Origin: Myrica gale
Taxonomy: Eukaryota > Streptophyta > Magnoliopsida > Fagales > Myricaceae
Direction: 5' to 3'
DNA: 64,000 nucleotides
NCBI GenBank assembly: GCA_963930655.1
Contig: OZ005619.1
Span: 21,041,752 to 21,105,751, forward strand
Position numbers and translations under genes: made by a program. The notes under the pieces were generated by a model, which saw only the letters and a program-made list of their open reading frames with translations, had not been told where the DNA came from and made no database searches. Within the stretch, counting starts at the first letter, position 1, and every line of letters begins with the position of its first letter. This document shows, in pieces, positions 33,047-45,462 of this stretch.

Positions 33047-34795
33047 CAACCAATCAAGTCTTAAATAACTAATTACTCCGAAAAAAATTCCTTAGCATAT
33101 GACTTAAATTTCCTTAAAATAAATTATATTCTTAACACAATCAACAAACCAGGTGATATGTTAAATCCTAGTGCATTAACAAATTCTTACTCTACACCCC
33201 AGTGAGATTTAATCATAGTGGATCGAGTCTCAGCATAAAAATGATTTCCTATTTTCTGATTCTTGAACTAAATCGCATCATGCCTGACATCCATGGATAG
33301 CACCCTTTATTGCTAAATTCTGCACTACGTCAATTTAGTCCAGCACAGCGAATTTAATCATACCCAAACAGAATCTTATCCCACTTTTTCTCAAACTTGA
33401 TAAGCCTAAAATGACACAATCTTTATCCTATACACCATCACACTGTTCTCCAATAAATAATCAAGTCTTAACCAATTCGCTCTAAAACACTTAGCAAGCG
33501 TTTCACTAAAAATTCCATCGATTCTTTAGCAAATCAGATAACCATAGAGCACAGGTCAAATCAACCTTTTTGGTGAGAACTCAATTCCAGCAATTGAACT
33601 CGGCCACAACTTACTGCAATTTTTTTCGCTTACAACCCCAACATAACATCAATCAAGTTATATAATTCCTGAGCATTTCAAGGGCAATATTAGTAAAAAC
33701 AATTTCCAGCATAGTGAAGACTCACGATTTTCAGCAACTAAATTTTGCAAACAAACATTAAAAAAGGTTCTGCTCTTCTTACTATCAATAAACCAAGTGA
33801 TATGTCAAATCCCAATGCATGGAAGCATTTTTTTCTGTATACACAAATGAGATCTAATCACTTTGAATCAAGTCTTAGCTTAAACAAGGACTTCGTATTT
33901 ACTGATACAAGAACTAATCAAACCAAAAACAGAACTGAGATCCCAGGATAGCAACCTCTAGCCCTCATTTCTGCACGAATCAACCAATCCAGTGCATTTA
34001 CTTTTATCGTAAGCTAACAGTTCCACGTCTTAGCACACATCAATTGGTTCATCAAGCTACATATACTTATGTCTCCCGATTGATATTCACTCAAGCTCCA
34101 TCCATAAATTTGATGAGCTAAAATCATTAACTCTTCAGCCTATGTTTCATCACCTTTAAACGGTCCCTGCCATAACCAATTGAGTCTCAACTAATTTACT
34201 CCCAAAATAACTATCAAGAATATTACTTCAATTTCCATTGATTCTTAGTGAAATCAGCTAACCGTATAGCAAGGGTTCAATCAACCTCTTTAGTCTTGAG
34301 AACACTCAATTCTAGCTCACCCACAACTCGTTGCAATTTTTCTAACCCCAACATAACATTGCTCTAAGTACTATAATCACCAACTTCAAGGACAGCTTTG
34401 GAATACAACTTTTCCAGCATATAAGAACTAAACACTGTTTTCAGCTACTAAATTTTACTAAAAATCCTCAAGAGAAATTATGTCCTTGCTACTATCAACA
34501 AACCATGTGCTACGTCCAATCGTAATGCAGGAACGTGTTCGTGCTTCACATTTTCTGATTCAAGAAATAATCCAATCACACCATTACTGAAATCCAGGGA
34601 CAGCAACCTTTATTCCTAAATTCATGCACATGCCGACTATTGTCCAGAACTAACCGTTCATGTCTTAGCACGTACGTATCAACTGGTTCCTCAAAACCTC
34701 TATATTTATTTATTTTTCCATTGAAATTCACTAAACCTCCATTCAAAATCTGCCATATTCCGTTACACCTTAGCCTATAGTCAAACAGCATAATA
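33047..34795. repeat. Degenerate tandem repeat, three units of about 640-710 bp
   Basis: The anchor ATCAAYAAACCANGTGMTAY is at about 33140, 33783 and 34493. In the same order within units come GATTCAAG/TTCTTGAACTAA, CAGGGACAGCAACC/CAGGATAGCAACC, AATCAAGTCTTAAC/AATTGAGTCTCAAC, CCCCAACATAACAT and TTTCAGCWACTAAATTTT. A partial unit precedes the first anchor (33047-33140) and the last unit is incomplete. Units are diverged by many small indels, and the array is non-coding. Confidence 0.75.
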
Positions 34796-36045
34796 CTGAA
34801 ATTAATCGAAAGAATAATCGAACCACGTTGATATTGGCCTCAGAATCGAAACGGTAGGTTTATCACAAAAGAAGCGATCATATTAAGATCTCGAGAAAAA
34901 ATGAAGCCGATAAGAGATTTGAGAGATATAAGAAAGCTATTCAGGAATTGAAAACAAATCATCATCAAAAGAAGGTGGGGATAATACATGTCCAAACCTT
35001 GATTAGATATCTTGGAACGCATAGTCTCGAGCCAGGGACTGTCAAACCGAATCTCGGCAGGATCAATCAGTTCAAGCCCTAGAAGGCAATCAGCATGTAG
35101 CTCTCAAAGCGATCTGGCTGAATTTGCGAACGAAAATCGTCGCGGAGAAGCCGGCTCGAAATATTTGAAGGCGGACCATGATGGAAGGCCAAGGACAGGG
35201 GGTCGTGGAAGTGTTTCGAGCGGAGTGGCAAGATTTACAGAGTAGGGGCGAGGTCCTCATACTACGGCCGTAAGCAGTGGCTTGACGGGGAGGATGGGCA
35301 AAGGGCGAGACCAGAGCCACTAGTAGTGACTGGAGTGACGAAGAAGGCCTCCTACATGGCTAGATTAGTATGCGGTGAAATAGACGGTTGCGATTAGGAA
35401 TCAAGAAGCAAACGGGTCTCTTTCGACGTGTCAGAGCCCCTTTTTGACACGCAAAATAATCTATCTCGCAATCAGAACTCAGGAAAACCAACGTCACGGT
35501 GTCACCGACTCACCGGGGCCAATAATCCTCTGCTGGCGTTAAATGATACGCTCTGCTACCTCAATTTCAGAATTTTTTTAAGGGTAAATGTCGTAATAAA
35601 AACAAATTCGTTATTTTAATTGTAATTTGCTCCGTAATAAAATTATTAAAAAAGTATGAGTGAATAATTTGCTAGGATGTTTCTCGCTGTTAACCTCGTG
35701 AAACAAGGCCCTGTCCACAAACCAATTTCGATCATTTTAATCTAGTGTGACTTCTATTTTAAACTGATTAATGTCTTCGTATTCAAATATTACAGTTGAT
35801 TAAAGCCTGTGAACTGTGAAGGAGAACCAAAGAGAGAAGAGTGCTCGCTTCCTAAAAGAAAAATTATCGCGTGCTTGAAAGAAAGATGGACACCAATTAA
35901 AACAAAAATGCTAGAGAAAGCAGTTGCAAAATCAAACACATTAGATTAGAAAGAAACAAAATAACACATTATAATAGACCACAACTACTCGTTCTTTACT
36001 GTTGTACCGGTTTGTACTGGACTTCTGTTTGTGAACTTTATAGCA
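34796..36045. other. Region without a supported gene
   Basis: The segment 35000-35320 is GC-richer than its surroundings and has open frames on both strands (35012-35245 plus, 35090-35320 minus), possibly a 5' UTR or first exon of a minus-strand transcript, with a donor-like AATCAAG/GTTTG near 35004. No family resemblance was seen. Confidence 0.35.
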
Positions 36046-36345
36046 TGTTCGTTTATAAAGAATCCTCAGAATTTTTTGAAACCTCATAATTATACAATCA
36101 AACATCATTTTTCACAACACTTAAATATAACTACAACACGCATACCAATAAAATTAACATCACATAAAAATTCTCAAAACACAAAAAATTCAGAGTCTGT
36201 TCGTTTACAAATAATCCTCAGAATTTTTTGAATCCTCAGGATTCTACAACCAAACATCGTTTTTCACAACACTTAAATATAACTACAACACGCATACCAA
36301 TAAAGTTAATATCACATAAAAATTCTCAAAACACAAAAAATTCTC
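36046..36345. mobile_element. Tandemly duplicated MITE, family B (two units of about 150 bp)
   Basis: The units 36046-36197 and 36198-36345 are close to identical, both with TGTTCGTTTAYAAA, CAACACTTAAATATAACTAC and TTCTCAAAACACAAAAAATT. A diverged single copy in opposite orientation is at about 39690-39862. Confidence 0.75.
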
Positions 36346-36797
36346 ACAAAACACCCCACTTTATATTAGTAAAGTGTAATTTGGTAGCTAGATATTTAAT
36401 TTATTTTTTTATTTTTTTTATTTTTTGTCAAAACATACATACAGACTGACTGAACTTGCTTTCTCAAATTCCTGTCCATGTCGCGAGTCTAAGCTAGCAC
36501 TTTGCAAGAAAAATTGTGATCGCTGCGACGTACAACATGTTGATAATTACACAAGTGCTGCTTATAATCTTTTCTTGTTGCAAGATAACGCTATAAGTAA
36601 CCAATCCAGGGTTTAGCACATAAAATTAAATTAGAAAGAAATTGGGGGGAAAACATAACATACACTAGGAGTATTATATTATTAATACATAGAGAAGGAC
36701 TAGCAGTCTCATGCTTGATTAGACGTGGGCACATGGCCAAAGGGAACAAAATAAATAAAAGCACTACTAACATGACCCTCATCCAATGTATCTACGA
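36346..36797. other. 3' flank of the 131-aa protein gene
   Basis: AT-rich DNA with no supported gene. It should include the 3' UTR of the minus-strand gene ending at 36798. Confidence 0.4.
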
Positions 36798-37458
36798 TCA
36801 TTTTGCGCTGGTCTGGTGACGTGCTTTTTCCTTCTCCTTCACTTCGCTCCCCTGGCTCTTGTCATAATCTTCACGTACAATTCAAAGTAGATGCAGATGA
36901 GATTTTTAAGCTTCAAATGGAAAAGAGAAACTACAAAACCTACGCAACTGATCAGGTGTGGAAATTTAAACGGTAAGAGGCAGTTTAGACGGAGTGGGGC
37001 TTACAAAATGAGTGGGACATTAATCGGAAGCAATTTCCAAATTGAAAATTGTGACGTACCAGGGTGATTTCCATGGACACTCGACTGCTGATCCTGCTCG
37101 GTTTGTGGAAGCGATTGGTTCCCCCCATATATCCCACCAAATCCTTCTTCATCCGACCTGGTGGCGTACCCCTCCCCAAACGAATGAGACATCACGTCCC
37201 TAATTCCCAAACACATCAGTAAATTGCGATTAAATAAGACTACATTTATGGATGAAAAGAAAAACACACTTACCCAGTGTTTTCATTTGGGTTCTGGGTG
37301 TTGTCCTTGCTACTTTTGCTATCAGCTTGCCCGCTGGCCATTGTTGTGACCTTCTTGAAACTGACCTTAGGCGCTTTCCGTCCGGCGTTATATGACACAG
37401 GTGCTGAGAACAAAGTCGGTGGATATGTTCGAGTTGATCTGATTGCGTGGTTCATCAT
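36798..37458 (-). CDS. Conserved plant protein with SHSFGEGYATRSDEEGFGG motif (3 exons, 131 aa)
   Basis: Exons 37458-37274, 37199-37060 and 36868-36798 (396 nt) join in frame with GT-AG junctions. The N-terminus (MMNHAIRSTRTYPPTLFSAP, then RKAPKVSFKKV) is basic, hydroxylated and lacks acidic residues, as in mitochondrial presequences. The middle, DVMSHSFGEGYATRSDEEGF then GGIYGGNQSLP, and the hydrophilic tail DYDKSQGSEVKEKEKARHQ are features I recall from short uncharacterised plant proteins. No catalytic motif or membrane segment is seen; composition is LEA-like hydrophilic. Upstream in-frame ATGs exist (to 37587), but the MMNH start fits a targeting peptide best. Function unknown. Confidence 0.7.
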
Positions 37459-40400
37459 TTTCCTCCTTGGAGCTGATAGTACTTGCTTAAATATACCCAA
37501 GACAGATTGATCAACCTGCCGGGTGGTAACGAAGTCAGCAACGATGTCCGATTCCAAGGGACCAATCCTGGTCTTACCATGAGGCACCAGAAAAACCCGC
37601 GCGTCATGACACGTAGAATGCTATATCACACGAGTCAGGTTTTGAGAGTGTCGAGTGCTACGTGGGGCCTTTAGACATGAACTATGATATTGTGCGTGCA
37701 AGTCACCACAACGTTGCTTATAACAAAAAAAGAAAAGGAAAAGGAAAAGTCACCAAAATGAGTCTTGGGCCTCTTGGCCATCTTAGGACGAGGGAATTCT
37801 AATATTTTAAGCTTATCTATTTTTTGCTGCAGAAGGAGGAGAGTTACACTTGGCATAACAACAGAACTGAGTGTCGTTTCTTTTGGCCTTTTCCGCCTTT
37901 TTTTTGTGTGCATGCTGACCAGCTTGTGATTTTCTTTCCTTAAGCAGCAGATGACTTTTTCATGGTCGTGCATCAACGGATGTAGCACGGGCTTCAAGGC
38001 CCATCAATGCCATATATTTCCTATGATTCATGGCCTGCTTCATTCTGAAAGGCACAACAGGCCGTTCATTTTGTTCCAGGTAGTCAAACCCAAGTGTTGC
38101 CCAACAGTAGTTACATCAGCCAGGGGCCCAGTAGGCGATGTAGCTGAGCCATAAGGACCAGGCTACCAGCAATAAAATGTCGTCGGCTCAGTTCTTCCCA
38201 CATTAACCATCCTACTTAGTTTTCGAACATGCTTACAAGTGCATCAAAAACAGTCCGCTTGCTCAGAACAAAAAAAAAACAGAGCAAGAGAGTGTGGAAG
38301 GTGGATTTTTAAGGATTTTTTTGGGGAATTTTTTTATGAAAATAATAAAGTGACAATACAAAATTAATTTTACTTAAAGAAATCTCCGAGGATAGGTCTG
38401 CATTGAAGAGTCTGTAAAATAGGCCGTCCTAGAAACTCCTGCATACGCTTGTCAAAATGGATTGAGATATAAAAAGTCAAATATATGGACACAAGTTTGC
38501 TCGCATTAGGACGAGTTTATTATATAACACAAAGTTAATTCTGCTAAAAGTGGCTTTTTCATTATTCTTAATTAGCCAGTAGACTTTGCAGTAAACAATA
38601 GAAGTGAGTTACACAGCGTTTCGTTATAAAATTTTGTTAAAATTTTACGTTGGTATTTAAAAAGATGTGTATTAGAATTGATGAATGAGTGATAACAATA
38701 AAAGTAAAATTTTAAAATTTATTTGATAAAATTAAAATTTTATTAAAATTATACCATCTAAATACTTGTTAATATCAATTAGTGCCTAGAAAAAAAAGTG
38801 TTGATATCAATCAGTCAAGTGTAGGGATGTTTCGGAGGCATTTCAGGTATATTCTGGTAGGAGCGCCATCGTAGTTTCAAACCCCAACGGGCAAATTCTG
38901 AAAGGGGGGTTCAAGAGCAAAATGGAGTTAGGTGAGAGACCAAACTTTGGACTGAGCCGCAGACGGTAGGAGTCACACTCGACGCTGTTGTGCGTGGCGC
39001 ATCAGTGGCTGCGTTTGCACCACCAATTTTTAATAAAATATTATAACATAATTTTTTTCTCTCCTAAAAAAATATAAAAAATTATCATTCTATTTATTTT
39101 TTACACTAAATTCAATAACAACACTAAATATAATATAAAAATTTTTAAAACCTAACTTAAAAAAATCCCAGCACCAGCCCCAGTGTCTCAAGGTAATATG
39201 GGACCACCCGACCGTTGCTGCATCGATGACGTCATCAACCACATTCAAACATGGGGGCGTTGATAAAATCACCGGTGCAGATATCACATATTCGTCGGTC
39301 TTTGCCTACTTTCAAGACGCGCTTACCAATGCGTCCTTTTATGGTGACGCCATGAATAGAAGCTCTGAAATACGGAGGCCACTGCAGCTGTCAGAGTCGC
39401 AAGCTCTCAATCTGCGACACACTATAAAACAGAACATAACCGCGAAGCCCACTTCACTTCGCCACTCGGGTAAACTGTCGTTTTGATATTTCTTGGTACT
39501 CTTTCACCCCAGCAAGAATCAACTGTCATTGATTTCTTTTTGAGAGCTGTGCTGTTTTCCGGGGGCAATAGAGCAGTGTCCTGCAGGCTTTAGCATTATG
39601 TTTTGATGCTTTTAATTTCGTTCAATTTCTGTTACGTGTTCTTTGAATTCCAGTCTTTGATAACGGAACACCTAGGTCCCTTAGCTAAAGTGTTCGGTTA
39701 GAAAGATTTTTTTTTGTTGAGAATTTTATTTTTTTTGTGTTTTGAGAGTTTTTAAGTGAGGTTAAGGTGTACGTGTTTTAGTTATTTTTATGTAGGGTTA
39801 AAAATGATGTTTGGTTGTAAAAATTTTTATATTCTAAAAATTTAAAAAAATATTGAGAATTTTATTTAACTGTTGAAGGTGTCAAGTAAATGGCGGGATC
39901 AAAACTCGCCAAAACGTCATCATTTGGACTATATGCAATTAAAGTGGATGAAAAAAAAAACAATGAAGAGATTTGTTAAACAACTCAGAATTTGTCTCAC
40001 AGATGAAAGCCCTCTTTTTAACCTATGGAATACACAGTTCAACGAGAGGCCCCACAGATACGAGCAGAATAAAGACGAAGAGATGTGTTAACAGTCGGAA
40101 TAGATCATCCAATCACTGTAGATAGACGTTGGAGGAAATTAAAGTTACGTTAACAAAGATCTAAAGTTACGTCTCATTAATTTCACCAACAGTGTTCAAA
40201 GGAAATACAAATTCTCGGCCAAATGACCTGTAATTTTAAAGTGTACATGATTACGACCAAAAGGAAGATCTCTGATTTTAACTGCTGATATTTCGATTTT
40301 AATTAGTACTTGGGCCCGGTACTCCTAATTACTTCAAACGGGTGCATGGTCGCTGGGACCAAATTAACACGAGCAGATATCCAAAACCTATAACGAATTG

Positions 40401-40621
40401 AAGTAGTTGGACTTAGCTACTTAACGTCAAAAAATGTAAACTATGGTGGCGACTTACTGCCAAAGCAAAGAGTACTACTGATCTATCTCCCTTTCAAATT
40501 CAAACGAACATTTCGCGGCAGACACGGAAGTAGGGATGAGTGAGGAATCTATAATGCATAAGAATACAAACGTTGTGCACCATATTTGTTAGAGAGCTTT
40601 GAAGCAAAAACTCGATCAATT
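37459..40621. other. Intergenic region with AT-rich MITE relics
   Basis: Holds a family A-like relic at about 38998-39150 and a family B copy at 39690-39862. CACTATAAAA at 39419-39428 followed by a GC-richer leader could be a plus-strand promoter, but no coding exon follows that I can support. The frames at 39226-39486 and 39873-40091 are unrecognised. Confidence 0.4.
39690..39862. mobile_element. MITE, family B (single copy)
   Basis: In reverse complement it shares ACAACCAAACATC, ATAACTAMAACACG and CTCTCAAAACACAAAAAA with the tandem copy at 36046-36345. Its ends include GTTCGGTTAGAAAG and TTGAGAATTTTATT in inverted arrangement. Confidence 0.55.
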
Positions 40622-41021
40622 TTAAATTTTGGGAAATTTGCTTTTTAGTCCTTAGGTTTTAACCCCTTTTCATTTTTAGTCATAAATTTTAGAAGGTCAA
40701 AATTTTAGTCCTTGAACTTTCATCTCTGTAAAATTTAGTCCTTCCGTCAGTTTGCCGTCAAATTTGTACCGGTCGACCGCTACATGAAGCGGACGACCGC
40801 TACATGTACCGGACGACCGCTCACTTTCAAAACATATATCCGGTCAACCGCTTCAAAATTGGCGGTCGACCGATGCAAAAATTGACGGCAGACAGACGGA
40901 AGGACTAAATTTTACAAAGATGAAAGTTTAAGGACTAAAATTTTGAAGGTTAAAAATTAAGGACTAAAATTAAAAAGGGCCCAAAACCTAAGGACTAAAA
41001 AACAAATTTCCCTTAAATTTT
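40622..41021. mobile_element. MULE-type foldback MITE with 9-bp target duplication
   Basis: Element 40631-41012 (382 bp) is flanked by identical TTAAATTTT at 40622-40630 and 41013-41021. The ends GGGAAATTTGCTTTTTAGTC and GACTAAAAAACAAATTTCCC are inverted repeats, and similarity continues for about 150 bp on each side (blocks TTTTAGTCCTT, CTTTCATCT, TTTAGTCCTTCCGTC). The 9-bp duplication fits Mutator-like transposition. The centre has three tandem 20-mers containing GGWCGACCGC plus two further variants. There is no coding capacity. Confidence 0.85.
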
Positions 41022-43605
41022 TTCTAAGCAATTATAAAGTCTGTTGGGGTAGAATTGTGCAATTTAGGCCTGAAGCCAGAGGCTCCTCAGGGATCGATGG
41101 GACTGGATCGAGGGGTTGAAGTTAGACGGAGATGAATATCAAACCTTACAAAGTGCATTGATCTCTAGTTTTTATGGGACCCTCTGCAAATAAAATTTTT
41201 AAAGTACTTGCCAAGAAAAAAAAAATTAAGTACTCAAATGTGCATTTTACAATGACCACGAGAGGTCACGATCAGGGGACCATAAACGGCAAATATCATG
41301 CAGTCCATTGCCTTCCTTGTCATCCAAGGACCCATCGATTCATAGAGACCTGAAAAGAGCCTGGTTGCGCTGCCCCTAATTATCTGTTTTAAGCCAAAAT
41401 ATGCCAAGCATTCGTAGAGAGGACAGAGCTCGATTGCAGAATGAAAGTTACAGGCATTAAAGCTAAAATCAAGAGGAAAAATTGGTCCATGCACACAGAA
41501 AAACATTTACGATTGGTAGGAAAGGCAGCAGGGCCCTCACATAGATTCAAAAAAGTAATCGCAGGGGCAGTGGAAAACTAACCAAAGACAGCCTAGAAGA
41601 TGGAGAAGCTAAAAACACACTCAGGGAAAAAGATCGCCTGAGATCATTAAACAAGTTCATATTATTGAAGGTCTTCCGCTTTTCATCACATTAGCAATTA
41701 AATCTAGATATGACAAGTTTGAAGTCAAACATTCAGGAAGAACTCTTTGTAGGAACTGATTTGCACATATTTACTTTATAGGCCTACTAATAATATCTCT
41801 TTATCTAACCATATAATTTCGTTTTATCTCAAAATATAATCTTGTTTTATTTTATCTAATACGACAACCTTTTAGTTTACGGGCACCCTTTATGAGTATC
41901 CTCGTGATGGAACACCCTGACTGGTCTAACTCACTTGTGCCACGGGTACCCTTGCATCAGCAAATTGGTCTCAAACACTATGCAAAGACACATCTACACC
42001 AACAAAGTGGTCTCCACAAGAGTGCCACAACTTTCGCCGAGCACCCTGCCCGGGACATGACCCCAGCGAAGGTTCTATTATGTTAAGTACTACTCTTCAC
42101 GAGACTGAAGCCTTACAAGAGGTATAGCTCGCCATTGTGGTAAGACATGAAATTGTTGCTCATGTATGAAGATATGAAATTTTCAAATAAATATGCAAGA
42201 TTAATTACATGAAAATCAAACTACATTGAATGTTTGGTCATCGACTTCGCAAAAAAAGAAAAGGCAAAAAGAAAGTAGGTCTTCAGGTCCGACTTGCATC
42301 GTTTTTTAGGTTAAAAAGGGGAAGATTTCTGATGGGCCATGAAATACTCGGTCCTCCTCAGACCAGACCACTTGGGCTCGGGCCCATTAGCCAGTTAGTC
42401 AGTCCCGACTATCCAATCTCACATAGAAGTCTAGCCACCTGAGGACTCATCATGACAACTCGAATGGTCTGCGGCACTCTCCTAATACAACTCTACAACT
42501 TGAAACTCTCACATTGATATAAAAAGTCAATGTATGTTCTTCAATAAACTCATACTTAATTTCATTCTCTAAGTATTAAACATCTTCCTAAGATCAAACT
42601 TGGCCGTTGGGACATGATCTGAAAGCCGCTCCCTCGGTGATTTTTACAGGATTGATCGGCTCCCTGTTTGTTGTGATTCTTGACATCATCTCAAGTGCTT
42701 CTGCTTTTCATCACATGAGCAATTAAATCCAAATGAAAAAACCTCTATCGACCTCATAATCAAACACCGGTTCAAGAAATCATAACGCTGCATCACTTAT
42801 AAGCCTTAATCCAGATATTATCCAGCCATTCGACCTGCGGGAAAGTGCCACAAAATCCTTCGGTAAGTAATAATGACGCACATTTACCACCATCAGTTCT
42901 GATACGTCAATTCGGCAAGCAAGAAAAAATATGAGATGGCGTGTGCCTTGATCAAAATCACAGAACCATGTGCCCTCCTATCTCTTACTACAAGTGAGCC
43001 CCTTTTCTTTCTTTTTTCTTTTTTCGTCTAAGCGACCAGGGAGCCACTTAAGAGGCCGCCTAAGCGTTAAAGATCAAGAGCCAAGCAAAAAAGAACACAG
43101 AGACAGAGAGGTTCAGAGGTTGTCTCACCTTTGGATCACAAATTATAAGTATTGTCCTCAAGGGCATTGGAATTGAACTACATCTAGGGTTCAAATTTAC
43201 ATACAGAATACAGAAACTAAGGGGATAGAAACAATTTTCCTTTTCCCCCTTGATCTTCGTTCCCCTTTTTACAGTTTGCCATACTCGAGTCCCAAACATG
43301 TTACAAAAAACCCCAACAAAAAAGCATTAAGTACAATATAATGTTGATAAAGTTAAGAAGAAGAAAAAAAAGAAACACAAACTGCAAAATTAACAAGCAG
43401 GTTCTGGCCCAAAAAAGCTTCAGAGAGTTTTGGGAACGCAGAGGATTTTAATGCCACTGTGAGGGCATTGAAAACTAAGTGTAAGTTGTTGCATGACTAA
43501 GTTCCAAAATAAGCTGATCGTCAACGGCGTCCAGACACTAAACTGTTCCACATCAGAAAAAAAAGGACCTGGTGGACGCTATTTTCCAAGTTCAGGCCAA
43601 ACCAA
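41022..43605. other. Intergenic region with a possible decayed LTR
   Basis: Around 42300-42680 are features common in plant LTRs: CACATTGATATAAAAAGTCA (TATA-like) and GACATGATCTGAAAGCCGCT followed by CCCTCGGTGA. No paired repeat, primer site or coding region was found, so this is only suggestive. The last about 300 bp before 43606 should be the SCL4 3' UTR. Confidence 0.3.
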
Positions 43606-45462
43606 TTAACGCCATGAAGATACCGTCAGCAGTGGGACTTCGTTCCATGCGAGAGAGAAAAACCCAGGAGAAGATTCACTTAGAGAATACGAGGAACTAT
43701 AATTGTAATTCCACAAGAGGATCCTAGCCTGACTAACTGCGTAATGGCTTAGGGCTACAGGCTCAAAACCTGAACTTTCCATCATACCCCTCCACTGCTC
43801 CTTGTCCTCCATACGTTCTCTTTTGATTCCATGTTCCTCAGGTCCAATCGCACAGGAGATTCGACGGCCCAGCAATAGTCTTTCTACTTGGAGCCTCTCG
43901 AGGGAGTCTCGGGTCAAGTTGGGCTCCAGCGATTCAAACACGGCCGAGTAGAACCTCAAAGCGTTCTTGAACCGATTAAAGAACCCTATCCCATTTAAAC
44001 AAACTTCGTATTCTCCCAAAGTAACAATTTTTGGGTTGAGCGACTTGGCTAACTGGAGAGCCGTTTCGACAGCAACTGGAGTTTCGTCCAATAGATGGTA
44101 TAACTGAAGCATAAAATTCACAGCCAATACCTCGTCCGCATCCACTCGGAAGCTTGCCTCATTGAGTTTCTCTATCGGGGTGAGGATAGGTTCGAACACG
44201 AAGTTCATTTTGAGGATATCAGCGAACTCGCGTAGTCGGTTCCCAGTTGCCAGTAACGATGCCGCCGGAGATTTCCCGAGTGCCCGGGCCGGTATGCCCG
44301 AGATGCGAACCAAGTTGGGTTTTCCGGTGGACCGCGTCGCCAGAGCTTGTAAAAGGGCCGCCCATTGAAGCCCTTGAACGATCCCGAAATCTACTATGTG
44401 AATCTTGGTTGCGCTCTCTGTAGCTTCAAGTATTGCTTGGTTCGCAGTTAAATGTGCAAACTTCGAGTATGGGCACGCATCGTTTAGAGCTTTGTAAGCC
44501 AGTGTGAAATCCTCGGACGCGGTCTCTTCAACGGCAGTCGAGCTTTTCTCTGCTTGTACGGACAATCTACTGTACAGTGCCTGAGAGAAGTGATAGGCCA
44601 CCCTCTCAGTTGGATCTCCCTGCTCTGACACGAACTTCCCGAGTCCAATCAATGACTTCACCGCACGATCTGGTTCGGGCTCCGCTAGTCGAGCACAGTC
44701 TAGGAGCTTTTTCAGAAGAGGTGGTGCAGACTCGATCTCCTGAGAGCAGCTAGATGAGACCCCAACGACGTCGTTCTTGTGTGGGTCCGGCAGTGCAGTG
44801 TTTGGTGGCTTGATGTCTTTAATTACTGCCGGCGGAGATGATGGTGGTGGTGGTGGAGGCGTCCAGGAGGGAACCGGAGGTTGAAGTGGAGGGTTTGGAT
44901 TTGGACTCTTTCGAGTGTCTGAGAAGATAACTCGGTTGAGATCGGATGGCGGACAGCAAGGGACGCTGAGACGACTCGGGCCGGCGGAAAACGGATCGGC
45001 ACCGTAGAGTCCGAAATCAGCATTGTTCTGCCACCCATCGTATCCAGAAGGCAGATTGGAACTATCCGTTGAATCCCCACCTCCCACTAAGCTATCCATC
45101 CACTCGTCCGAGTCGAACTCACCACCGGTAACACCACCAAAATCTGAAAACCTGAACCCGATCGAATGGTGCTCCAAGTTCGGAAACTGATAGCCCGGCT
45201 CTGCGGTATCCGGGCCACCGCCGTCTTGAAATGGGTCTGAGAATCCCGTACCTGTGAGCCCGAAACCCGAATTTGGGGAACTTGTCGAAGTGTGGTGAGT
45301 GCTGGTCCATGGGTTTAAGGAGAGAGGATTGAGGCCCACAAGTTGTTGTTGCTGATGGTGGTGATGGTGTTGCTGTTGCTGTTCCTCTCGCTGTTGTTTC
45401 TGCTTGATGACCTGCTGAGCAATGGCCATGAGGTTCCCACTGTCCGCGCACATATATGCCAT
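43606..45462 (-). CDS. SCL4: GRAS transcription factor, SCARECROW-like 4/7 type (intronless, 618 aa)
   Basis: Plant GRAS-family nuclear regulator. The start [20 protein letters not shown] is the conserved SCL4/SCL7 N-terminus, so the ATG at 45462 is chosen over the one 11 codons upstream. A low-complexity Gln/His tract (about residues 22-39) and a Pro-rich, disordered region follow. The GRAS domain fills the C-terminal part: LHRI ([19 protein letters not shown]), VHIID as [25 protein letters not shown] ([15 protein letters not shown]), PFYRE region ([20 protein letters not shown]), SAW (ending [18 protein letters not shown]). A microRNA171 site is not expected in this subclade and none was seen. 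SDH1 is the next gene on the same strand, as I recall it is for SCL4 in Arabidopsis. Confidence 0.93.
   Translation of the reverse strand: MAYMCADSGNLMAIAQQVIKQKQQREEQQQQHHHHHQQQQLVGLNPLSLNPWTSTHHTSTSSPNSGFGLTGTGFSDPFQDGGGPDTAEPGYQFPNLEHHSIGFRFSDFGGVTGGEFDSDEWMDSLVGGGDSTDSSNLPSGYDGWQNNADFGLYGADPFSAGPSRLSVPCCPPSDLNRVIFSDTRKSPNPNPPLQPPVPSWTPPPPPPSSPPAVIKDIKPPNTALPDPHKNDVVGVSSSCSQEIESAPPLLKKLLDCARLAEPEPDRAVKSLIGLGKFVSEQGDPTERVAYHFSQALYSRLSVQAEKSSTAVEETASEDFTLAYKALNDACPYSKFAHLTANQAILEATESATKIHIVDFGIVQGLQWAALLQALATRSTGKPNLVRISGIPARALGKSPAASLLATGNRLREFADILKMNFVFEPILTPIEKLNEASFRVDADEVLAVNFMLQLYHLLDETPVAVETALQLAKSLNPKIVTLGEYEVCLNGIGFFNRFKNALRFYSAVFESLEPNLTRDSLERLQVERLLLGRRISCAIGPEEHGIKRERMEDKEQWRGMMESSGFEPVALSHYAVSQARILLWNYNYSSSYSLSESSPGFFSLAWNEVPLLTVSSWR

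Noticed and set aside
44162-45080. Frames within the SCL4 gene on both strands
   Set aside because: Shadows of the GRAS coding frame, including a poly-His frame generated by the Gln/Pro codon repeats.
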